Virus record (IMG/VR): IMGVR_UViG_3300032156_000008
Span: 1-60,524 of that record
DNA length: 60,524 nt
DNA from: a virus
Direction: 5' to 3' (one strand)
Notes under the pieces: generated by a model
What the model was told of the DNA's origin: nothing
Seen by the model: only the letters and a program-made list of their open reading frames with translations
Databases searched by the model: none
Program-made: the position numbers and the translations under genes
Part shown: positions 15,588 to 21,405 of the stretch, in pieces
Layout of the letters: each line of letters opens with the position of its first letter
Numbering within the stretch: position 1 is the stretch's first letter

Positions 15588-16033
15588 CCGAACGCCCCCG
15601 GGAAGTCGACGCCCTCGAGGTCCGAGGTGGCGTTCTCCAGCTCGTCGGCGATCTCGAGCAGCCTGCTGTGGTAGTCCTCCACGCTCTCGCCCTCCTCGGG
15701 CTCAGGCGCGGCGTCGAGGTCTCCGACGGTGCTGGCGATGTCCTCGAGGGAGCTCGCCGCCTCGTCGACGCGCTCATACTTGCTCGTCGTCTCGAGGTTC
15801 GTGCCCGACATGTTGTCGCGCCACGACTCCATCTCCTCCTGAAGGGCCTCGATCTCGTCGGACCCGACGCTCTCGAGGGCCTGCTTCGCCTGAGCCACCA
15901 CGTCGGCCATCGGCCTGAGGAGATTGCCCTCGTGGTTCTCGTAGATGTCTATCTCCCTCAGGGACGACGCCGCGTCGTAGAGAGCGCCAGCGGCCTCGGC
16001 CGCCCTCGTCGCCCTCGACTTGTACTTGCTCAT
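15584..16033 (-). CDS. 149-residue acidic coiled-coil protein
   Basis: Mostly helical and strongly acidic (EIEALQEEMESW, DAAPEPEEGESVEDYHSRLLEIADELENATSDLE), starting at ATG 16033 with ATGA coupling. Composition suggests a DNA mimic or an assembly partner, but this is only a guess from charge. No family recognised. Confidence 0.55.
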   Translation of the reverse strand: MSKYKSRATRAAEAAGALYDAASSLREIDIYENHEGNLLRPMADVVAQAKQALESVGSDEIEALQEEMESWRDNMSGTNLETTSKYERVDEAASSLEDIASTVGDLDAAPEPEEGESVEDYHSRLLEIADELENATSDLEGVDFPGAFG

Positions 16034-16920
16034 TCCTCTTCCTCCGTGGCCGCCGCGATCGCCCTCAGGATGGGTTCCATCTTCCTCTGGATGACCCCTC
16101 GGTCGGCCTGTATCTTCTGCCGCACCTTCTCCCACGCGTCGGCGTCGATGTGCTCCTCGACGGCGTCGCGGACTATCTTCTGGAGGACGTTCGGCTCCAG
16201 CGCGTCGAGCTCGACGACGTCGCGACCGTGCTGGGCGATGAACTTGCTGGCCCGGGCGTCTGTAGTCTTGACCGGCGCGGGGGGCAGCTTGTAGTCGGTG
16301 ATCTGGCCCTTCGTCAGGGCTATCCTGTGGACCTTGACGTGGGGAGCCCCGTATTCCTTCAGTCGACGGGTCAGGTCTCGGGTGATGTCGAGTCCCGACG
16401 GGTCAAAGTCGCCCGCGTAGATGATGATGGTGGGCTTATCGTCTGGCACCGCCGCGAGCCTGTCGACGGCCCTCTTGACGTAGGTGTAGGACGAGTACCC
16501 CCGCCCGACGCACGTCGTGACGCGGAGGCCGTCCGTCGCCGCGCGGAACAGGCGGCTGAGGGCGTCCTTCTCGACCCATACCTCGACGTATTCGGGCTGG
16601 TCGGCCCACATCTCCCTCGTGTAGCCGCTCTCGATGCTCTGGAGGCTCTCGAGCTTCGTCTTGATGAAGTCCTCGGGCGTCTGGTAGCCCCAGTCTCCGC
16701 CGTAGACCTCGCGCCCGCGGTCCTCCATGATATTGTCGTCGACCTCGCCCCTCTCCCTCGCGGTCACGAGGGTGCGGCTGAGGGACTTGTAGGAGTTCAG
16801 GTTGTTCGGGATGAGGTTCCTCGCGACCAGTCGATAGTAGATCTGACGGAGGGTCATCCGAGTGCGATACTGCGCCGCGATCTCTATGACCGCGCCGACT
16901 ATTTCTTCGTAGTCTGCCAT
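16030..16920 (-). CDS. TOPRIM (Spo11/TopoVI-A-like) domain protein
   Basis: 296 residues from ATG 16920. N-terminal winged-helix-like part (MTLRQIYYRLVARNLIPN...YKSLSRTLVTARERGEV) followed by a TOPRIM domain: catalytic-type Glu in VEVWVEKDALSRLF, then IIIYAGDFDPSGLDI with the DxD-type metal motif. This architecture occurs in small TopoVI-A/Spo11-like proteins of archaea, actinobacteria and phages. The topoisomerase Tyr and partner ATPase are not evident, so it may act as a nuclease or in RNA/DNA processing. ATGA-coupled to the acidic helical gene downstream. Confidence 0.7.
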   Translation of the reverse strand: MADYEEIVGAVIEIAAQYRTRMTLRQIYYRLVARNLIPNNLNSYKSLSRTLVTARERGEVDDNIMEDRGREVYGGDWGYQTPEDFIKTKLESLQSIESGYTREMWADQPEYVEVWVEKDALSRLFRAATDGLRVTTCVGRGYSSYTYVKRAVDRLAAVPDDKPTIIIYAGDFDPSGLDITRDLTRRLKEYGAPHVKVHRIALTKGQITDYKLPPAPVKTTDARASKFIAQHGRDVVELDALEPNVLQKIVRDAVEEHIDADAWEKVRQKIQADRGVIQRKMEPILRAIAAATEEEE

Positions 16921-16922
16921 TC

Positions 16923-17114
16923 TCAGAACCTCCCGACGGTGCCCAGTCGGGTCATTAGCTCGGTGTATGCGTGATCGAATCGCATGCTGGACAGGAGGGA
17001 GTCTTCCTCCGTGTATCCGCGTCGGGCCATGATCCTGTTGGCCCTCTCGGCGGCGCGGTTGAAGGCTGACGCATGACTGCGGACCCTGTTCAGGTAGTCT
17101 CGCGTCTGAGTCAT
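16923..17114 (-). CDS. 63-residue basic helical protein
   Basis: Starts MTQTRDYLNRVRSHASAFNR directly after the upstream stop (TGA-ATG). Basic and helical; ends LMTRLGTVGRF. The upstream neighbour ends VGRL, and both share a similar C-terminal helix plus GRF/GRL end, so they may be related. Unknown function. Confidence 0.55.
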   Translation of the reverse strand: MTQTRDYLNRVRSHASAFNRAAERANRIMARRGYTEEDSLLSSMRFDHAYTELMTRLGTVGRF

Positions 17115-17378
17115 TCAGAGCCTCCCGACGGCGTCCCCGTGGATCGACTGGTGGAGGGCGCGGGCGTAGGAGATAGTCTCCGCGAGCTCGCGGTCGCCCT
17201 CGACGGCGCGGGCCAGACTGGCCTCCGCCGCTCGCCTCAGGCTGGACCCGTCGGCGAGGATGTGGGCCGCGCAGACGGTCATGTTCTTCTCTCTCAGGCC
17301 GCACGGGCCGGCGCCGTGCAGGCAGCTGCCGCAGGCTCCCGGCCCCTCTTGGTTCGTCTCAGTGCTTCGCATAAACAC
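17115..17378 (-). CDS. 87-residue Cys-rich protein, first gene of operon
   Basis: GTG 17378 is about 28 bases from the TATA box centre and would be leaderless; ATG 17372 is the alternative (85 residues). N-terminal cysteines (CGSCLHGAGPC...CAAH) suggest a zinc or Fe-S site, followed by a helix (AAEASLARAVEGDRELAETI). First gene of a run of 14 overlapping genes down to 11148. Unknown function; possibly an early regulator. Confidence 0.6.
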   Translation of the reverse strand: MFMRSTETNQEGPGACGSCLHGAGPCGLREKNMTVCAAHILADGSSLRRAAEASLARAVEGDRELAETISYARALHQSIHGDAVGRL

Positions 17379-17402
17379 CGAAAGACAGGTCTACTCGTGC
17401 GC

Positions 17403-17410
17403 TTATATAC
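17403..17410 (-). promoter_or_regulatory. TATA box of the 17378-11148 operon
   Basis: Minus-strand GTATATAA in the 118-base gap between the 17497-17895 gene and GTG 17378. Centred 28-29 bases upstream of that GTG, the spacing expected for archaeal TBP/TFB promoters with leaderless transcripts. Confidence 0.6.
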
Positions 17411-17496
17411 CTTCCTGCGACTCGCCATCCTTGCGACCCTGCGCGCGGCGCGGCGCCCCCGGGCCTCCCTCTGACGGACTTGTCGACCCGCCGCAC

Positions 17497-17895
17497 TCAG
17501 TCTTGAACATCCTTCCTCCATCTCAGGGTGTGCGTCAGGCGGCACTCCCCTCCGTGCTCGGCCTCCATCAGTCTGGCGATCGCCGTCGACCGCCTCGGGT
17601 GGGCCTCGACAGCCTCGCCCCTCGCGAGGGCTCCGAGGATGTCCGAGTCGGCCCGTCCGAGCAGGGCCATGATCGTCAGCTCCCTCTGGCGAGCGAGGGT
17701 CTTTAGTCCCTCCAGACGCCTGATCGGAACTCCGTCCCCCAGAAACCTCTTGGCCGCGTCCTCGGGGTCGGACCCCCTGAGGAGGAGGTCGTCGAGGCAC
17801 TCCGCGTCGTAGTCGTCCACGCGGCCCATCCTCCTCGCGGCCCTGACGGGGTCCTCACCCTGTAGGAGCTCTTCGACCGAAAGGCCGAACCTCAC
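17497..17895 (-). CDS. 132-residue helical hypothetical protein
   Basis: Starts MRFGLSVEELLQGEDPVRAA, overlapping the upstream gene by 41 bases in another frame. Basic and helical with a REL/ALLGRADSDILGALARGE segment that looks like repeated short helices. Last gene of the long replication/modification operon; followed by the intergenic promoter. No family recognised. Confidence 0.55.
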   Translation of the reverse strand: MRFGLSVEELLQGEDPVRAARRMGRVDDYDAECLDDLLLRGSDPEDAAKRFLGDGVPIRRLEGLKTLARQRELTIMALLGRADSDILGALARGEAVEAHPRRSTAIARLMEAEHGGECRLTHTLRWRKDVQD

Positions 17896-18106
17896 GGAGA
17901 ATCACCTTCTCGCACCTGTATCCGTCGTGCACGCAGTGGAACCCCGCCCTGCCGACGTCCTCCGCTCTTATCCTGAAGTCGAAGACGTGCTCGGGGGTAG
18001 ATGGGCAGACGAAGCGAACGTTCGGGTTCTTCGGCGGGGCGGCCGAGCGCCGCACCTTGGGCTTCGGGCGCCATAGTGTCTTCTTCCTCCTGCGCCTACC
18101 GCCCAT
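17855..18106 (-). CDS. 83-residue basic protein
   Basis: Strongly basic N-terminus (MGGRRRRKKTLWRPKPKVRR) followed by a beta-rich domain with one Cys pair (VCPSTPEHVFDF, HCVHDGYRCEKV). Overlaps both neighbours (11 and 41 bases). Possibly nucleic-acid binding. Unknown. Confidence 0.5.
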   Translation of the reverse strand: MGGRRRRKKTLWRPKPKVRRSAAPPKNPNVRFVCPSTPEHVFDFRIRAEDVGRAGFHCVHDGYRCEKVILREVRPFGRRAPTG

Positions 18107-18548
18107 CGGGCGCCCCCGGCTCCTTCTTTTTCAGCGCGAGGGGGTTCGTCAGTACGTAGTCGCTGCACGGCACCACCGTCGTCGTTCCCGACGCCCACGG
18201 CGTCAGCCCCGGCGGGCGGTTCCGCTCCTCGACGAGGGCCGCCAGCAGCACGAGGTAGTTCCTCGCGTCGGAGATCCTCTCGGCGAGGGTCTCTCCGCCG
18301 GGCCTCGCCGAGTCCAGAGTGGCGGACTTGTCGCCCATGACGGCCTCGCTCACCGCCTGCACGTGCTTCATCAGGAGGACGAGGCACACGCCCTCGGGCG
18401 TCGCCCCCCGGCCCAGCGCCGTCGCCGTGACCTTGAAGTTTCGGAGGACGTCCTCGCCCCCCGCGTACTCGGCCCTCTTGCTCACCAGCAGCGCCCTCTC
18501 GGCGCCCTCCAGCCGCCCGTAGACGGCCTCAAACTCCTCTCTCCTCAT
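18096..18548 (-). CDS. Nmad1/DUF1599- or DUF6378-like protein (nucleotide-modification associated)
   Basis: 150 residues from ATG 18548 (ATGA overlap). The pattern KRAEYAGGEDVLRNFKV...VCLVLLMKHVQAVSEA...ERISDARNYLVLLAALVEE resembles small all-helical phage proteins annotated as nucleotide-modification-associated or DUF6378, with a conserved Lys-His and a D-x2-NYL element. Family membership is from memory of the pattern, not a search. It would fit a virus with modified DNA, but its biochemical role is unknown. Confidence 0.45.
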   Translation of the reverse strand: MRREEFEAVYGRLEGAERALLVSKRAEYAGGEDVLRNFKVTATALGRGATPEGVCLVLLMKHVQAVSEAVMGDKSATLDSARPGGETLAERISDARNYLVLLAALVEERNRPPGLTPWASGTTTVVPCSDYVLTNPLALKKKEPGAPDGR

Positions 18549-18853
18549 GGTCCACCCGTGAGATTGACTCCGTAGTTCAGGCCCGGGGTCTCCCACTCCT
18601 TGCAGTTGGCGAACAGGGACCTGAGCTTCTGGTCACACTGGGCGTTCGCCTGCTGAATCCCCTTGGCCTCCCCGACGGCGTAGCCCTGATCGTAGATCTG
18701 CTTGACCGCGATGGCGGTGCCGTCCGTGGCGACCCGCCCCCCAAGGTAGAAGGCCCCCGCCATGCCCCCGATGAACATCAGGAGGACAATGTAAACCTCA
18801 TACCTCTTCGCGCCCGTGAGGGCGTCATATCTTCCCCATGCCATTCCTCTCAC
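18545..18853 (-). CDS. Small membrane protein, spanin- or holin-like size
   Basis: GTG 18853 overlaps the upstream stop (GTGA); ATG 18844 is an alternative. One transmembrane helix (YEVYIVLLMFIGGMAGAFYLGG) after a short basic N-terminus, then a helical outer or inner domain with two Cys (NAQCDQKL, ANCKEW). 102 residues. Role unknown. Confidence 0.55.
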   Translation of the reverse strand: MRGMAWGRYDALTGAKRYEVYIVLLMFIGGMAGAFYLGGRVATDGTAIAVKQIYDQGYAVGEAKGIQQANAQCDQKLRSLFANCKEWETPGLNYGVNLTGGP

Positions 18854-19134
18854 CTTCGGAACCCGAGACGGCCCAGTATACCGGGTCGCCTCTTTGCGCG
18901 AAGCTGCTTTTCTCGCTTTCTCTCTTCAGTTATTATGTCGTCGAGGTTTTCCCTGACGTCTGCTTCCTCTTTGACTCGGGCGAGGTGCTTTCCCGAGGCG
19001 AACTCGCGAAGCCCCTCGATGAAGTCGCAGCCCCATCGGGAGCATCGCACAACACCATGCCCGGCCTCCAGCGAGTCCCCGCACGTCGGGCATTTCCCGA
19101 GACCCTCTTGCTTCTCTCCTGCGTCAATCGCCAT
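18850..19134 (-). CDS. 94-residue zinc-ribbon and coiled-coil protein
   Basis: Zinc ribbon at the N-terminus (KCPTCGDSLEAGHGVVRCSRWGC) followed by a charged helix and a basic tail (KREKQLRAKRRPGILGRLGF). TAATG overlap with the upstream gene. Unknown. Confidence 0.6.
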   Translation of the reverse strand: MAIDAGEKQEGLGKCPTCGDSLEAGHGVVRCSRWGCDFIEGLREFASGKHLARVKEEADVRENLDDIITEERKREKQLRAKRRPGILGRLGFRR

Positions 19135-19250
19135 TAGCCGCTCCTCCTTAGCTTCATAGTCAGCCGCCGCACCGGGTCGGGCGCCACGTAGGTGGGGCAC
19201 CCTCCCTTCGGCAGCCTCTTCGCGTCGCGCCGACGCTGCGCTCTGCTCAT
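19134..19250 (-). CDS. 38-residue basic peptide
   Basis: MSRAQRRRDAKRLPKGGCPT and onward, very Arg/Lys-rich. ATGA overlap with the methyltransferase-like gene upstream and TAATG overlap downstream support translation. Unknown. Confidence 0.45.
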   Translation of the reverse strand: MSRAQRRRDAKRLPKGGCPTYVAPDPVRRLTMKLRRSG

Positions 19251-19810
19251 GGCCCCCTCCTCAGAATGGTCGCGCACCGAACCCGGTGGTTCGTCGACTG
19301 CGACAGCCCGATCGTGCCCGCGAGGGACCACCCGTCCGACTTGGACCATATCGGGATGACCGTGTCGAGCCAGACGAGATACCCGCCCGGCTCCACCGCC
19401 CCCGAGCACGCCCTGACGATCTTCCTCCTGTTGATCGGCGCGGTCCCGTAGCGGACGTGCTGACCCTCGTAGGGCGGGTCCGCGAGGACTAGGTCGAAGG
19501 CCGCCATGAGATCGCCGACCTCGGCCGCGTCCATCGCGAGGTCCGCCCCCGCCTCGGGCCGAATGTCCAGCGTCGTCTCGTGCTTGGTCGACTCGATCGA
19601 GCCCGAGAACAGGTGGAGGACTTGTCCGCGCCCGAACTCGTCGGGGAACAGGAGGCGCATCCTCTTGAGATACCCCGGCGGGTAGGTCCCGTAGAGCCTC
19701 GACCTGTTCCTGTAGTCCGCCCCGACGAGCCAGAACCCGCAGGCGACGCCGTTGTGCTCGACGAGCGGCGACAGCGGCCCCCGGCTGGCGTTATAGTGCT
19801 CGACGTTCAT
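19247..19810 (-). CDS. Small DNA methyltransferase-like protein (DPPY)
   Basis: 187 residues from ATG 19810. A Rossmann-like fold with LHLFSGSIES (motif I-like) and FDLVLADPPYEG (motif IV, the DPPY of amino-methyltransferases). It lacks an obvious target-recognition domain and is short. Possibly an N6-adenine or N4-cytosine methyltransferase. ATGA-coupled to the 45-residue gene upstream. If adenine is replaced by diaminopurine in this virus, its substrate would be unusual. Confidence 0.65.
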   Translation of the reverse strand: MNVEHYNASRGPLSPLVEHNGVACGFWLVGADYRNRSRLYGTYPPGYLKRMRLLFPDEFGRGQVLHLFSGSIESTKHETTLDIRPEAGADLAMDAAEVGDLMAAFDLVLADPPYEGQHVRYGTAPINRRKIVRACSGAVEPGGYLVWLDTVIPIWSKSDGWSLAGTIGLSQSTNHRVRCATILRRGP

Positions 19811-19944
19811 AGCCCCTCCGAGTCGGCGATCTGGAGGAGGTCCTCGACGAGCTGGTCGTCCGACCAGCACGCCATGCGCGAGAAGTCCTTCTTCCTCTGA
19901 TGCAGCCTCGTCGCGGTCTTTCTCTTTATCCTTATCCACACCAT
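19807..19944 (-). CDS. 45-residue hypothetical protein
   Basis: Starts MVWIRIKRKTATRLHQRKKD at ATG 19944, directly after the upstream TAG, and ends with a CTATGA overlap onto the methyltransferase gene. Basic N-terminal half, acidic helical end (DDQLVEDLLQIADSEGL). Unknown. Confidence 0.45.
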   Translation of the reverse strand: MVWIRIKRKTATRLHQRKKDFSRMACWSDDQLVEDLLQIADSEGL

Positions 19945-20130
19945 CTACGTCAGCCTCGTCTGCTTAGTCTTCTTCCTCGTCGCCCTGACGTGTGGAGGGC
20001 AGTCTACCCCGCCCGGGCAGTCCCTCATGGACGTGCACCTGTCGGGCGCCAGCACGAGGTGCGGGCACGGCCTCTCGACGCGGGCGGACGCCTCCGACTT
20101 GGTGACTACGCCGTTGCCTCTACGAGCCAC
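19945..20130 (-). CDS. 61-residue Cys-rich basic protein
   Basis: GTG start at 20130; overlaps the upstream HTH gene by 25 bases. A Cys/His group (CPHLVLAPDRCTSMRDCPGGVDCPPH) resembles a small zinc site. Basic tail KKTKQTRLT. Unknown. Confidence 0.5.
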   Translation of the reverse strand: MARRGNGVVTKSEASARVERPCPHLVLAPDRCTSMRDCPGGVDCPPHVRATRKKTKQTRLT

Positions 20131-20354
20131 ACGGACCCCCTCGGCGAGCGCTGGGCGCCCACCCAGTGCACGATGCGAACCCCGTCGACGCCACGACTAG
20201 CGAGGCGCGCGACCCTCTGCCCGACCATCTTGTTCGTCATCCTCAGCCTGCGGGCGATAGCGCCCGTCGATATGAAGACCCTCCCCGCCGACGCGGCCTC
20301 CTGCTTCAGGAGGTTCTCGATCAGGAACGACGGATACGGGTCGGCCCTAGCCAT
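20106..20354 (-). CDS. Winged-helix DNA-binding protein
   Basis: 82 residues from ATG 20354. A helix-turn-helix (FISTGAIARRLRMTNKMVGQ) precedes a beta hairpin (GVRIVHWV...GSVWLVEA), a compact winged helix. It overlaps the end of the methyltransferase gene by 8 bases. Probable transcriptional regulator or accessory to the methyltransferase. Confidence 0.6.
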   Translation of the reverse strand: MARADPYPSFLIENLLKQEAASAGRVFISTGAIARRLRMTNKMVGQRVARLASRGVDGVRIVHWVGAQRSPRGSVWLVEATA

Positions 20355-21405
20355 ACAGTCTCTCCACAATCCCCTGCGCGTAGTCGTGCCTGAGCTCGAT
20401 CGACACCGAGTTTCGCCCCAGCCTCTTGGCGACGGCCGCCACCGTGCCCGACCCGGCGAATGGGTCGAGGACCCACCCGTCGAGGGGGCAGCTCGACAGG
20501 ATAAGCGGCTCGACGAGGTCCTCGGGGAACGGCGCGACGTGCCCGCCGTAGCTCTTCGACGCGAGGTGGACAGTCCACACGGTGTCTCTCTGCCGTCCCT
20601 TGGGGTCTCCCCAGACGCGCTTCCCCTCGGAGAACTGAGATCCCCCTCTGATGCACCTCGGCTCGCCCCCGGCGTTCCTCACTCGAGGCTTGGTCTTGAG
20701 CGGGATTCTCGTCGCGTCGAGGTCGTAGTAGCACCGGGCGCTCTTCGTGAGCTGGAACACCTGCTCGTGAGCCCTAGTCGGGCGGTCGCGCACGGACTCG
20801 GGCTTGTGGTTCGGCTTGTGCCAGATGTTCTCCGAGCGCAGCCACCACCCGTCGTCCCTGAGCGCGAACGCCGTCATCCAAGGCACGCCTATGAGGTCCT
20901 TGTTCTTCAGCCCCACGACGCGGGTCAGTCGCGAGGAGAATCCCTGACGTCCCTCCTGCCCCTGTATGCCGGTGCGCCCCGACGGACCCTTGCCGCTCCC
21001 GCTGTAGCAGTCTCCGATAACGAGCCACAGGGTGCCCGACGGGCGCAGCGCCCCCCGCACCCCGCGGAAGGCCTCGACGAGCCTCTCCACGTAGGCCTCG
21101 GGGGTGGTCTCGGACCCGACCTCACTGCTCACGAAGACGGCGCCACACTTGGAGCACGACGGAGCAGGGTGAGAGTCCGGGAATCTCGCCTCCTTTGGGT
21201 TGGTCCCGGACCCTCCCCTACCTCTCCTCGACTTAATCGTGTCGTGCTCGCACTCGGGGTCGCCCCCGACCCACTCGCCGATGCCGTAGTTCCTGAGCCC
21301 GTAGTAGGGCGGCGAGGTGATGCAGCAGTCGATGGACTCGTCACCGATCATCGCCAGCCCGTCCATCACATCGCCCTCGATCACGACGTGCTCCGTCTCA
21401 GCCAT
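20347..21405 (-). CDS. DNA amino-methyltransferase (SPPY type)
   Basis: 352 residues. CCITSPPYYGLRNYG gives the SPPY motif IV near the N-terminus, and DPFAGSGTVAAVAKRLGRN near the C-terminus gives the AdoMet-binding motif I. This is a permuted (beta-class) arrangement of N4-cytosine/N6-adenine methyltransferases. A CxxC pair (CSKCGAVF) lies between. No restriction partner is nearby, so it is probably an orphan enzyme for self-protection or regulation. Overlaps the polymerase gene by 8 bases. Confidence 0.85.
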   Translation of the reverse strand: MAETEHVVIEGDVMDGLAMIGDESIDCCITSPPYYGLRNYGIGEWVGGDPECEHDTIKSRRGRGGSGTNPKEARFPDSHPAPSCSKCGAVFVSSEVGSETTPEAYVERLVEAFRGVRGALRPSGTLWLVIGDCYSGSGKGPSGRTGIQGQEGRQGFSSRLTRVVGLKNKDLIGVPWMTAFALRDDGWWLRSENIWHKPNHKPESVRDRPTRAHEQVFQLTKSARCYYDLDATRIPLKTKPRVRNAGGEPRCIRGGSQFSEGKRVWGDPKGRQRDTVWTVHLASKSYGGHVAPFPEDLVEPLILSSCPLDGWVLDPFAGSGTVAAVAKRLGRNSVSIELRHDYAQGIVERLYG

